From positions 1 to 7,487 of the forward strand of contig CAZEAN010000198.1 in NCBI GenBank assembly GCA_964510225.1: 7,487 nucleotides of DNA, read 5' to 3'. Of this stretch, positions 1 to 6,193 are shown one piece after another. The notes beneath the pieces are model-generated. The model was not told the DNA's origin. It ran no database searches and was given only the letters and a program-made list of their open reading frames with translations. Source of the stretch: CAZEAN01 sp964510225. Its GTDB lineage: Bacteria; Planctomycetota; Planctomycetia; Isosphaerales; Isosphaeraceae. The position numbers were made by a program, and so were the translations under genes. The stretch's first letter is position 1; each line of letters starts with the position of its first letter.

Positions 1-990
1 GTGACGCACGCATCGTCGTCAGCTCCACACCCCGATTCGCCAAGCAACTGGCCCACAAGTACGCCGAATTCGGGGCCGGCCGGGTGCTCGCCGATCTGGA
101 GCTCAACCATGGCCGCCGTGTCGCCCGTTCCTTCGTGCAGAACGTGGCCGATGCCGTGGCCTCGGTGGCCTTGGCTCGTGACGAGGACTGGGAGTACCAA
201 CTCCCTGAACTCGAGGAACCGACCGCGACGATCACTCTGAGCCTGGATGGCACCTGCATGCTCATGGCCGAGGATGGTTGGCGTGAAGCGATGGTGGGCT
301 CGATCAGCCTGTACGACCCCGAAGGCCAACGTCAGCACACGATCTATCTGGGAGCGTCTCCCGAGTACGGCAAAGAACGCTTCTTCGATCGCATGGATCG
401 GGAGATCGACCGGATCAAAGGGGCTCATCCTGATGCGACGTACGTGGGTCTTGCCGACGGTGCGAAGGAGAACTGGGGGTACCTGGACCACAAGGTGGCG
501 GTTCAGATCGTCGACTTCGATCACGTGACGCAGTACGTCTGGAAGGCGGGCGAGGCGCTGTTCCGTGACGATGGGAGCCAACTGCGACCTTGGGTGGAGA
601 CGTGGTGCCATCGCCTGAAGCAGGAGGATGGTGCGTCAGTGGCCTTGATCGCCGAGTTGCGATCGCTTGCCGCAGACCTGGGGCCGAAACGAGTGCCGGA
701 GGCTGTGTCGTCGGCGTTGACGTACCAGCAGAACCAGGAGAAGCGTGGCCGATTGTCCTACGCGCGGTTCCTGTCACGGAAGCTGCCGATCGGTACGGGC
801 GTGACGGAGGCGGCTTGCAAGGTGTTGGTGAAGCAGCGTCTGTGCGGTTCGGGGATGAAATGGAAGGATCGTGGTGTGGAGAGGGTTTTGAGCCTTCGGT
901 CGTTGTCGTACACTTTGGGTCGCTGGGAGCAATTCTGGAATCGTCTCAGTGGGGAAGGCTTCCCGTTGGCGGCTTGAAATGAAGTGAGCC
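1..990 (+). mobile_element. Right-hand part of an ISKra4-family insertion sequence
   Basis: The transposase occupies nearly all of this stretch, and its stop at 975-977 should lie close to the right end of the element. The exact end cannot be fixed because the left terminal inverted repeat is outside the window; 990 is an estimate. The bases directly after it read, on the other strand, as the end of an IS630-type transposase, suggesting that this element inserted into or next to an older one. Confidence 0.6.
3..977 (+). CDS. ISKra4-family transposase, 5' end outside window
   Basis: DDE transposase that moves an ISKra4-type insertion sequence. The frame is already open at base 3 and reads RIVVSSTPRFAKQLAHKYAE before the first internal ATG at 84, so the true start lies to the left and this is a C-terminal part of the protein. 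The family hallmark AxNHGRxVxRSxxQNVADAV-type segment is present just after (ELNHGRRVARSFVQNVADAV, about 102-161). Acidic residues fit the catalytic triad: D in SLDGT (codon 246-248), D in GLADGAKENW (456-458) and E in GTGVTEAACK (807-809). The C-terminus (WEQFWNRLSGEG) looks natural, and no frameshift is seen in the visible part, so the enzyme could be active. It is the only confident + strand gene before the right-hand end, opposite to the chromosomal genes beside it. Family call is from recalled motifs. Confidence 0.88.
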   Translation, partial: DARIVVSSTPRFAKQLAHKYAEFGAGRVLADLELNHGRRVARSFVQNVADAVASVALARDEDWEYQLPELEEPTATITLSLDGTCMLMAEDGWREAMVGSISLYDPEGQRQHTIYLGASPEYGKERFFDRMDREIDRIKGAHPDATYVGLADGAKENWGYLDHKVAVQIVDFDHVTQYVWKAGEALFRDDGSQLRPWVETWCHRLKQEDGASVALIAELRSLAADLGPKRVPEAVSSALTYQQNQEKRGRLSYARFLSRKLPIGTGVTEAACKVLVKQRLCGSGMKWKDRGVERVLSLRSLSYTLGRWEQFWNRLSGEGFPLAA

Positions 991-999
991 ACATCGTTC

Positions 1000-1082
1000 C
1001 GAGGTCGTACCCTGCCGAACATCCCCTCGATCGGAGTCAGGTCCGGACTGGACGCGGGAAGATACCTCACGTCGGCCTGCTC
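1000..1082 (-). pseudogene. IS630-family transposase remnant (catalytic E region)
   Basis: On the minus strand, codons from 1082 downward read EQADVRYLPASSPDLTPIEG followed by MFGRVR. This matches the C-terminal signature of IS630/Tc1-type DDE transposases, usually LPxYSPDLNPIE, in which the last E is the third catalytic acid. Only about 28 residues survive. A TGA lies immediately upstream in frame, and the reading runs into the end of the ISKra4 gene downstream, so no start, no D residues and no complete domain are left. It is a dead fragment, probably truncated by the neighbouring insertion. The motif match is clear although short; identity of the first residues and the exact 3' boundary are uncertain. 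Confidence 0.6.
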
Positions 1083-1094
1083 TCAAGAGAGAAC

Positions 1095-1118
1095 CGCTCT
1101 AAAAGATTTTTAAGAGCG
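1095..1118 (-). terminator. Hairpin over the rnhA stop codon, possible terminator
   Basis: Arms CGCTCT (1118-1113) and AGAGCG (1100-1095) pair perfectly. After one A-A mismatch the inner AAA/TTT bases extend the stem. The TAA stop of rnhA (1112-1110) lies inside the structure. A second small inverted repeat, CTCTC-AA-GAGAG, follows at 1080-1091. The downstream minus-strand bases GTTCTCTCTT are pyrimidine-rich but not a real T-run, so this is at best a weak intrinsic terminator. Its place at the end of the lexA-rnhA unit supports that role. Confidence 0.35.
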
Positions 1119-1940
1119 ACCAAGCCGCTTGATGGCGTCGACGGCCATGCCGTCGACCGCCTCGTTTTCAGGATGTCCGTTGTGACCGAGGACATGTCGA
1201 GGGGTCACTCGGTGTCGCGTTGCAAGCTCATCAAGTTGTCGCCAAAGGTCTTCATTAACGACCGGCTTGAAAGACCGGCCTTCTTTCCGTCGCCAACCGT
1301 TACTCTTCCAACGGGGCATCCATTCCTTCAGTCCACGTGCGACATATTGGCTATCAGTGACCAACTCAACCACAGAGGGTTCGTTGAGGGCCTCAAGCCC
1401 CTTGATCGCCCCGGTGAGTTCCATCCGATTATTGGTAGTTTCATACTCGGCACCAGATCCGTCACGGCTCAATCCTGATGCCGGGTGCCGCAGCAAGTAG
1501 GCCCAACCACCGGGACCGGGGTTACCACTACAAGCACCGTCTGTAAACAGCAAGACGCGGTCAGATGATGCTCCCGAATCGGGTGGAACGACGGGGATCT
1601 TCTCATCGGTCGGCTCGATCGCGTCAAAGGGCAGCTCGGTTACGTTTGGATCTATTGTGTTGTTGGACTGAGTGGGCGCTTCCGGATCAATCCTCGGGGC
1701 TGTTTCGGGGTCGAGAGGTACTGACGTCAAGAAAGACTCAGTGGCTTGTTCATCTTGCGTTTCTTCAAGGACTTCCAATCTCGGCTTCAAGGCAAGAAGA
1801 AGGGTGTAGAGTGCTCGGATCACCTTCGGTTGGTTGAACGGGGTCTCGGAATGAAGCCGATCTCCCGATCCCGGATCGATTCCATTAGCGAGTGCTTGAA
1901 CAATCGACGCTGCTTCAGCGAGCTTCACACCAACCTCCAT
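1110..1940 (-). CDS. rnhA: Ribonuclease HI with N-terminal extension
   Basis: Cleaves the RNA strand of RNA-DNA hybrids in the cytoplasm (R-loops, primers). Counting from the ATG at 1940, 276 residues. The RNase H domain fills residues ~128-276, with all four catalytic acids: D134 in LFTDGACSGNPGPGGWAYLL, E174 in NNRMELTGAI, D196 in VTDSQYV and D263 in NEAVD; H253 in GHNGHPE is the usual loop histidine. The basic handle (KEWMPRWKSNGWRRKEGRSF) is also present. Typical bacterial RNase HI is ~150 residues. Here the first ~60 form a separate compact module (VQALANGIDPGSGD ... PFNQPKVIRALYTLLLAL), followed by an acidic, proline-rich linker. The start is uncertain: ATG 1940 lacks a clear Shine-Dalgarno, a TTG at 1976 would add 12 residues, and GTG at 1928 has GGAGG five bases upstream. 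It lies 50 bases after lexA on the same strand, probably one transcript, which would make it SOS-linked (inference). Confidence 0.92.
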   Translation of the reverse strand: MEVGVKLAEAASIVQALANGIDPGSGDRLHSETPFNQPKVIRALYTLLLALKPRLEVLEETQDEQATESFLTSVPLDPETAPRIDPEAPTQSNNTIDPNVTELPFDAIEPTDEKIPVVPPDSGASSDRVLLFTDGACSGNPGPGGWAYLLRHPASGLSRDGSGAEYETTNNRMELTGAIKGLEALNEPSVVELVTDSQYVARGLKEWMPRWKSNGWRRKEGRSFKPVVNEDLWRQLDELATRHRVTPRHVLGHNGHPENEAVDGMAVDAIKRLGRS

Positions 1941-1990
1941 GCCGATTGATTCTGCTCGATCCAGACAGAGGACCAATGGCGCCAGGCAAT

Positions 1991-2605
1991 TCAGTACTTC
2001 CGGACGACACCGACGAGGATGCCAAGGATGTCAACGTGGTTCCGATAGATTGGCTTAAGTTGACTATTCGCCGGTTCCAAGCGGACTCGGTTCTTTTCCT
2101 TGAAGAATCGCTTGAGGGTCGCGTCCCCATCCACATCACGGACCGCGACAATCTGACCATCACGCGCTACTTCCGACTTCTTGATGATGACAAAGTCGCC
2201 ATCGGCGATGTGTGCTTCGATCATCGAGTCGCCAGTGACTTGAAGCGCAAACTTCTCGTGATCACCTTCCCAGTCTTCAAATTCAATCGTTTCGTTGGCC
2301 TGCTCGATCGCTTCGATCGGTGCCCCAGCAGCGATCCGACCGAGGAAGGGGATCCCGCCACGCTTGCTGCCACCAGTGGCCGGTTCCTGAAGAAGTTGAA
2401 TCGCCCGAGACATGTTCGGCTCTCGGGAAATCAGGCCTTTCTTCTGAAGCGCTTTGAGGTGACACATCACACCATTGGGGCTCTTGATCTCAAACGCTTC
2501 ACCGATCTCACGAACAGTCGGACCATACCCTCGCCCATGAATCTTCTCGCGAATGAAGTCGTAAATTTCACGCTGGCGAGGAGTTAGGGAGTTGAGATCC
2601 ACCAT
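1991..2605 (-). CDS. lexA: LexA repressor, SOS response regulator
   Basis: Represses DNA-damage genes and is inactivated by RecA-stimulated self-cleavage. 204 residues from the ATG at 2605. The N-terminal winged helix-turn-helix covers ~5-70 (TPRQREIYDFIREKI; recognition region TVREIGEAFEIKSPNGVMCH). The C-terminal S24 peptidase domain has the cleavage bond A93-G94 (GRIAAGAP), catalytic S127 (GDSMIEAHIADGD) and general base K165 (DATLKRFF), so the protein looks fully functional. An open frame continues upstream to 2701, but 2605 is preferred: it gives the usual LexA N-terminus and has AGGAG six bases upstream. rnhA follows on the same strand. LexA normally controls its own promoter, expected in the AT-rich gap upstream, but I could not fix an operator there. 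Confidence 0.97.
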   Translation of the reverse strand: MVDLNSLTPRQREIYDFIREKIHGRGYGPTVREIGEAFEIKSPNGVMCHLKALQKKGLISREPNMSRAIQLLQEPATGGSKRGGIPFLGRIAAGAPIEAIEQANETIEFEDWEGDHEKFALQVTGDSMIEAHIADGDFVIIKKSEVARDGQIVAVRDVDGDATLKRFFKEKNRVRLEPANSQLKPIYRNHVDILGILVGVVRKY

Positions 2606-2611
2606 GGAAGT

Positions 2612-2616
2612 CTCCT
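2612..2616 (-). promoter_or_regulatory. lexA ribosome binding site
   Basis: Minus-strand AGGAG lies six bases before the ATG at 2605. It decides the lexA start against the longer in-frame reading to 2701, whose extra 32 residues do not look like a LexA N-terminus. Confidence 0.75.
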
Positions 2617-2880
2617 GATTGAGAGGGGCGTCCTGCCGGATAAACCGGGGTCGTCGATTCTTCCATCTGTTCGGGTTATGGGAGAAGGCATTATCGCCCA
2701 AGATACCGCACGAACATACACCAACTGACCCATTGTTAATGTAGTGTACAACGGTCGTCTAGCGCACGCGAGAACAATTTCCGAAAAAAAGGAACGCCAA
2801 TCTAAAATCAGTTTGTCAGATTGAAATTAGAGTGGCTTCACGCAAGGAAATGTGGCTTCGTATTGTCTAATCTTCCCAAT

Positions 2881-2892
2881 ACTTAATTAAGT
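2881..2892. repeat. 12-base perfect palindrome ACTTAATTAAGT
   Basis: ACTTAATTAAGT equals its own reverse complement and lies in the AT-rich gap between the membrane-protein unit and lexA. It could be a binding site for a dimeric protein, but AT-rich DNA yields such sequences by chance and no second copy was seen in the window. Confidence 0.4.
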
Positions 2893-2940
2893 CACTGTTA
2901 TCTCATTTTCGTAGTCTATTTCAGTTAGGAAACCCGACGA

Positions 2941-3060
2941 TCACTTGAGAGGGTTGGAAAACGTCGTCTCCCAAATCACATCCCACGCTTGTGCGACAGC
3001 TTCAGCATCTTCAAACTCTAATGGTCCCCGTTTTTTGGACCACCTTGGAGGTGCTAATGA
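2941..3060 (-). pseudogene. Start-less coding-like fragment directly after a membrane-protein gene
   Basis: Immediately after the TAA of the upstream membrane-protein gene (3063-3061) the same frame stays open for 39 codons to a TGA at 2943-2941. The reading has protein-like composition with an amphipathic, acidic helix: LAPPRWSKKRGPLEFEDA continuing EAVAQAWDVIWETTF. There is no ATG, GTG or TTG near its beginning, so it cannot be an ordinary independent gene. It may be the tail of a deleted gene, an extension reached by stop-codon readthrough, or chance. The + strand readings of the same bases look less protein-like. I do not recognise the family. Confidence 0.3.
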
Positions 3061-3936
3061 TTACCCCTGGAAGAGCTGAACAATCGCTTGGAAGACGGCC
3101 TCAAAAAAGTTCGACTGTCGGGGGCGGAACCACGTAAACGGTAGATTCGGTGCACCAATGAAAGGTCGGAGAACCCACGACATCTGGACACCAACGAGCC
3201 CAAAGAGGATGACCCAGACTCGGAAGATCAACTTCACCTGACCACTCGGGACCCGCTCGTCGGCTTGATCAAGCGCACCGAGGGGTCGATTCTCGCTGGT
3301 ACCCCGCTCCTCCGAGGGTTCCAGGTCAACGATTTCGTCCTCTTTGCCTTCTACGATCGACGGCGGATCCAAAGGCACAGGAGCACGCTGTTGGTGCCGG
3401 GCTCGTGCTTGCTCGGCGAGGGTGATCCGGTGGAGTGTCTGAAGCAAGAACCCCAGGCCGAGAAGCCCCGAGACACCAAAGGCCACAACATTCATCACCA
3501 ACACAAACGCATAGCTCACGGTAATCACCGAAAAGAATGCAACGATCGGACTCAAGGATGCCAAGACGGCAAGCGTAACCGCAATCGAGGCAACCAGGAG
3601 AGTTAACAGCGCCTTCGGACCTAACCGAGAACCGACGAGGGCATTCGAGACGTAAAGTGAGGGGAAGGTGACGAGTAAGGTGAGACCGAAGAGTGCCGGG
3701 ACTTTAACTGCGGAAGCAACCATCTGAAGGAAGCCGTTACCTCCCTCATGGCTGACCGCGTACGAGCCCATCGCGAGCCCCGAAACAGCGGCCAAGAGGA
3801 GACAGACAAGTGCCAACGATCCCGCAGGGATCGCCGCAGTCCCTTGGTGGAGGAAGGTACTGGGGCGAGTCAACTCACCTCGGAGTACCTGATCGAGCGC
3901 AGCGAAGGCGCCCCGAGTTTCTCTCGGTTTTGTCAT
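3061..3936 (-). CDS. Polytopic membrane protein of unknown function
   Basis: 291 residues. Hydrophobic segments at about 38-60, 77-97, 108-128, two more within 130-168, and 235-256 suggest six membrane spans. A polar, acidic loop rich in E, P and Q (about 170-233) sits between the fifth and sixth. The C-terminal block is the most distinctive part: GVQMSWVLRPFIGAPNLPF and then a short amphipathic end with FFEAVFQAIVQLF. I recall this VLRPFIG-type ending from uncharacterised planctomycete and other bacterial membrane proteins, but no function is known to me. The start is an ATG with no clear Shine-Dalgarno; the N-terminal ~35 residues are cytoplasmic-looking and contain no signal peptide. It lies 52 bases after the winged-helix regulator on the same strand and is probably the last gene of that unit. 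Confidence 0.82.
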   Translation of the reverse strand: MTKPRETRGAFAALDQVLRGELTRPSTFLHQGTAAIPAGSLALVCLLLAAVSGLAMGSYAVSHEGGNGFLQMVASAVKVPALFGLTLLVTFPSLYVSNALVGSRLGPKALLTLLVASIAVTLAVLASLSPIVAFFSVITVSYAFVLVMNVVAFGVSGLLGLGFLLQTLHRITLAEQARARHQQRAPVPLDPPSIVEGKEDEIVDLEPSEERGTSENRPLGALDQADERVPSGQVKLIFRVWVILFGLVGVQMSWVLRPFIGAPNLPFTWFRPRQSNFFEAVFQAIVQLFQG

Positions 3937-3988
3937 GGTGGTGTGATGGGCGTTGAAGGGGTGAGGTCGTTAGAATGACCGAACGAGC

Positions 3989-4423
3989 TTACGCAGGAGA
4001 CCAACCGTCGGCGAGCAACCGACTCCGAGCTGGTACTTCTTCAGCAGTCGCATCAGACGCACGGACAGCATCTGCGACGACTTTTTCGAGAGCGCCAATA
4101 TACTCAGTAAAGCGTCGACGCCCTTCTGGGGTCAGTCGGCAGAGGGTCTGAGAACGGTTCTGCCGAGTCCCCTTCCAAAGCTCGACCAGGCCAGCCTCAT
4201 GCAAGACTTGGAGGTGGCGGCTGAGGTTACCGTCAGTTAATGCGCAGAGCCCTTTTAGTTCGGGGAAAAGCAGCCCTTCGGGCTGGGAGATCAGCGAGGC
4301 CATGATCCCGAGCCGCGCTTTTTCGTGGATGACGCGCTCAAGTCCTTCGTACGAAAATCGCCCGGGCTCCGTAAGCTCCGGCCGAGCACTCTGATCGCGA
4401 TCGCCGGCTCCCGAACTCATCAT
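3989..4423 (-). CDS. Winged-helix transcriptional regulator (HTH_34/MarR-like)
   Basis: 144 residues from the ATG at 4423. Residues ~25-105 form a winged helix: a first helix (LERVIHEKARLGIMASLI), a helix-turn-helix (FPELKGLCALTDGNLSRHLQ), and a wing with a basic strand (VELWKGTRQNRSQTLCRLTP). The pattern IHEKARLGIM...LTDGNLSxHLxxLxxAGLVE is that of the HTH_34 type, related to ArsR/MarR proteins. There is no metal-binding Cys cluster and no ligand domain; the C-terminal ~40 residues are a helix and a polar tail. The stop of the upstream membrane gene overlaps the start (TGATG), with GAGGAG (4434-4429) five bases before the ATG, showing translational coupling. Likely a local regulator of its own unit; the inverted repeat at 5104-5122 is a candidate target (inference). 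Confidence 0.88.
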   Translation of the reverse strand: MMSSGAGDRDQSARPELTEPGRFSYEGLERVIHEKARLGIMASLISQPEGLLFPELKGLCALTDGNLSRHLQVLHEAGLVELWKGTRQNRSQTLCRLTPEGRRRFTEYIGALEKVVADAVRASDATAEEVPARSRLLADGWSPA

Positions 4424-5034
4424 CAACGCTCCTCAACACGCTCCAGGTTCCAATAAAGAATCACCGCTGCCGCCGCCTGACCAAGACCAAAGGGGATCCC
4501 CATCGTCCAAGGCGAGAGGGCCCATTCCCCTCGGGCCCACTGCAAGCAGCCGAGCCCGGTGAACAAATAGAAGACCGCAACACCAAAGGTCGCTCTTGGG
4601 AGTTGTCGGAACGAGGCAAAGACCCCGAGGGCGAAGAAAATCTGCCAGAGGCCGGGGAGCATCCAACAGACTTCAGGTACCGAGCGGACCAAGATCACCG
4701 TGACCAAAGCGCCCGCGATCATCGAGGGGAGGAATTGCTCGACCGCCAACCAGGTCGCTCGTTTACCGATCTGGCAAGGGATCGCTCGAGACCGTCGGAC
4801 CATCTCAATTCCTGACCAGATCATCCCGATCGCCGCAGTCCCAATCCAGAGCATCGCGTACGGGATGATCGACTCCGTCGGCCTCTCGATCCAACTCGAT
4901 TGGAAGACAGAGGCTAGAATCGCTAACACACCCGTCCCCGCGACGGGGACCGCCCGATAGCCCCGAAAGACCTCCGAGCGCGCCATCTGCCGCCTGATCT
5001 CGGAAATCTGACTCAAGGCTTCCTGCAACTCCAT
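4423..5034 (-). CDS. Six-TM membrane protein coupled to the regulator
   Basis: 203 residues from the ATG at 5034, which has GGGGAG seven bases upstream. Another ATG at 5052 would add six residues but has no visible ribosome binding site. A short polar N-terminal helix (ELQEALSQISEIRRQMARSE) precedes about six hydrophobic spans near residues 28-47, 58-77, 101-119, 123-142, 148-167 and 175-194. The loop between spans 2 and 3 is positively charged (RRSRAIPCQIGKR) and should be cytoplasmic. No catalytic or transport motif is recognisable. It overlaps the winged-helix gene by one base, and this pair arrangement is one I recall from planctomycetes and acidobacteria, where the membrane protein may act with or through the regulator (inference). 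First gene behind the promoter at 5119-5147. Confidence 0.85.
   Translation of the reverse strand: MELQEALSQISEIRRQMARSEVFRGYRAVPVAGTGVLAILASVFQSSWIERPTESIIPYAMLWIGTAAIGMIWSGIEMVRRSRAIPCQIGKRATWLAVEQFLPSMIAGALVTVILVRSVPEVCWMLPGLWQIFFALGVFASFRQLPRATFGVAVFYLFTGLGCLQWARGEWALSPWTMGIPFGLGQAAAAVILYWNLERVEER
4429..4434 (-). promoter_or_regulatory. Ribosome binding site inside the upstream gene's end
   Basis: Minus-strand GAGGAG encodes the last Glu-Glu of the membrane protein (VEER) and sits five bases before the regulator's ATG at 4423. With the TGATG overlap it argues for coupled translation and fixes the regulator's start. Confidence 0.65.
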
Positions 5035-5103
5035 CACCACTCTCCCCGACATCCCGACCGGCCACGGTCGCTGCTACCGCTCTGATCACTCGTTGGCTTC
5101 AGT

Positions 5104-5122
5104 GACTTTACATGACAAAGTC
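5104..5122. promoter_or_regulatory. Inverted repeat over the -10 region, candidate operator
   Basis: GACTTT (5104-5109) and AAAGTC (5117-5122) are a perfect 6-base inverted repeat with a 7-base spacer. Four of its bases are shared with the proposed -10 box (5119-5124), and it spans the expected transcription start of the membrane-protein/regulator unit. That size and position fit a dimeric winged-helix repressor such as the one encoded in this unit. Binding is inferred; nothing in the sequence proves it. Confidence 0.45.
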
Positions 5123-5147
5123 TAAAGCGCTGAGACTATCGTGTCAA
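5119..5147 (-). promoter_or_regulatory. Sigma70-type promoter of the regulator/membrane unit
   Basis: On the minus strand, TTGACA (5147-5142) is a perfect -35 box, followed by a 17-base spacer and TAGACT (5124-5119), 4 of 6 matches to TATAAT. Transcription would begin near 5112, about 80 bases before the ATG at 5034. No other -35/-10 pair in the window is as good. Confidence 0.65.
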
Positions 5148-5196
5148 GCCATCGGAGCAGTCCACCGAGTCAACTCACTGATCCTCATGGCGGAGT

Positions 5197-6039
5197 TCAG
5201 AGTCGACTGCCACAGATCCGACAGAAGACCGCATCGTGTTCGTGGTCGTTGCGCTGGCAGGAAGGGCAGGATCGGTTGTTAGCTCGTTCGATGTTACTCG
5301 CCTTTCGAGCCGCGGAACTTAGTTCGACGGTGACGATCCCGGTAGGGACCGCAAGGATTCCGTACCCGATCAGCATCATCGTCGAGGCGATGATCTTGCC
5401 AACGACCGTACCCGGCGCGATGTCTCCGTAACCCACCGTAGTCATCGTCACAATCGCCCAGTAGACGGCTTGCGGAATGTTGTCGAAACCAGTGCCCGCC
5501 TTCCCCTCAACAAGATACATCAAAGTCCCCAGGATCAGGATCAAGGTCATCACGGCACCGAGGAAGACCACGATCTTGTGGGCACTCGCCTTCAGAGCCC
5601 GCCTCAGTACTTCGGCCTCGCCGAGAAATCGAGCCAACCGGAGGACCCGAAAGACCCGGAGGAGCCGGAGGGATCGGATCACCATCAGTGATTCGGAATT
5701 CGGCAAGATCAGGCCGAGATAGGACGGAAGGATCGCCAGGAGATCGACGATCCCGAAGAAACTGATCGCGTAACGCCAGGGGCGTCGGACAATGAGCAAC
5801 CGGACGACATATTCAATCGTAAAGAGCGCCGTGAACACCCATTCGATAATCGTGAGCGCACGACCATACTGATTGTTGAGATCTTCAACACTCTCAATGA
5901 CGACCGCACCAACACTCGCGACGATCGCCAGCATCAAGATAACATCAAACGTTTTTCCTGCTGCGGTATCAGCACCAAAGATGATCCCAAAGAGTTGCTC
6001 ACGCCGATCATTCGCCGACTTCGTTTGAATATTACTCAT
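5197..6039 (-). CDS. Voltage-gated K+ channel with C-terminal zinc ribbon
   Basis: 280 residues, inner-membrane potassium channel of the six-TM type, expected to work as a tetramer. Approximate spans: S1 31-50, S2 62-84, S3 90-110, S4 118-139, S5 153-177, pore loop 185-206, S6 211-237. S4 carries arginine at every third position (R122, R125, R128, R131, R134, R137), the voltage-sensor signature. The pore has the K+ selectivity filter TVGYGD (201-206). S6 includes a GYGILAVPTGI hinge. After a short linker the protein ends with CPSC (258-261) and CRIC (273-276), a four-cysteine zinc-ribbon-like module, where many bacterial channels have a cyclic-nucleotide-binding or RCK domain or nothing. The start is the ATG at 6039 with no obvious Shine-Dalgarno. 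Flanked by non-coding gaps on both sides, so probably a single-gene unit. Confidence 0.95.
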   Translation of the reverse strand: MSNIQTKSANDRREQLFGIIFGADTAAGKTFDVILMLAIVASVGAVVIESVEDLNNQYGRALTIIEWVFTALFTIEYVVRLLIVRRPWRYAISFFGIVDLLAILPSYLGLILPNSESLMVIRSLRLLRVFRVLRLARFLGEAEVLRRALKASAHKIVVFLGAVMTLILILGTLMYLVEGKAGTGFDNIPQAVYWAIVTMTTVGYGDIAPGTVVGKIIASTMMLIGYGILAVPTGIVTVELSSAARKASNIERANNRSCPSCQRNDHEHDAVFCRICGSRL

Positions 6040-6128
6040 CGTACGATCATCACTGAACCGAGATTCCCCCCAGGAACCAACTCACGGCCGGGATAGAGGT
6101 TGTGCTGTTCACTCCGCTCTTAAATACA

Positions 6129-6157
6129 ATGACAGCACCGAGCGGGCTCATTGTCCA
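6129..6157 (-). promoter_or_regulatory. Possible promoter of the K+ channel gene
   Basis: Minus-strand TGGACA (6157-6152; 5 of 6 to TTGACA) is followed by a 17-base spacer and TGTCAT (6134-6129; 4 of 6 to TATAAT). It lies about 80-90 bases before the channel's ATG. The match is moderate and the gap offers other AT-rich candidates (TATTTA nearby), so this is tentative. Confidence 0.3.
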
Positions 6158-6193
6158 GAAGCTGGCTCCGCGCAACGTTCAGAATCAGATGAG

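Larger units (their letters stand above)
2606..2940. other. AT-rich intergenic region upstream of lexA
   Basis: About 335 bases without a convincing gene on either strand, clearly more AT-rich than its surroundings from about 2770 to 2925. As the lexA-rnhA unit starts here, it must hold the promoter. On the minus strand GATAAT (2695-2690) resembles a -10 box but has no good -35. CGAACATAC on the + strand (from 2711) looks like one half of a Gram-positive-style LexA site without the second half. TTGT/ACAA ends at 2733-2751 form a poor palindrome. CAATCT (2798-2803) and AGATTG (2818-2823) form a 6-base inverted repeat with a 14-base spacer. None is strong enough to call a promoter or operator. 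Confidence 0.5.

Noticed and set aside
952..964. GGGAAG/CTTCCC inverted repeat near the IS right end
   Set aside because: It lies inside the transposase coding region with a one-base loop and has no partner visible as a terminal inverted repeat.
1892..2587. Long + strand frame opposite lexA
   Set aside because: It is the antisense shadow of lexA, whose family identity and catalytic residues are unambiguous.
1991..2701. Longer LexA starting at 2701
   Set aside because: The extra 32 residues do not resemble a LexA N-terminus, and AGGAG sits six bases before the ATG at 2605.
2774..2794. T-run on the minus strand (2790-2784) as an intrinsic terminator
   Set aside because: Only a 4-base TTCC/GGAA stem surrounds it; there is no GC-rich hairpin before the T-run.
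3022..3053. Hairpins TGGTCC/GGACCA and CACCT/AGGTG after the membrane-protein gene as a terminator
   Set aside because: Stems are short and, in the transcribed direction, the run inside is A-rich, not a T-tract after the stem.
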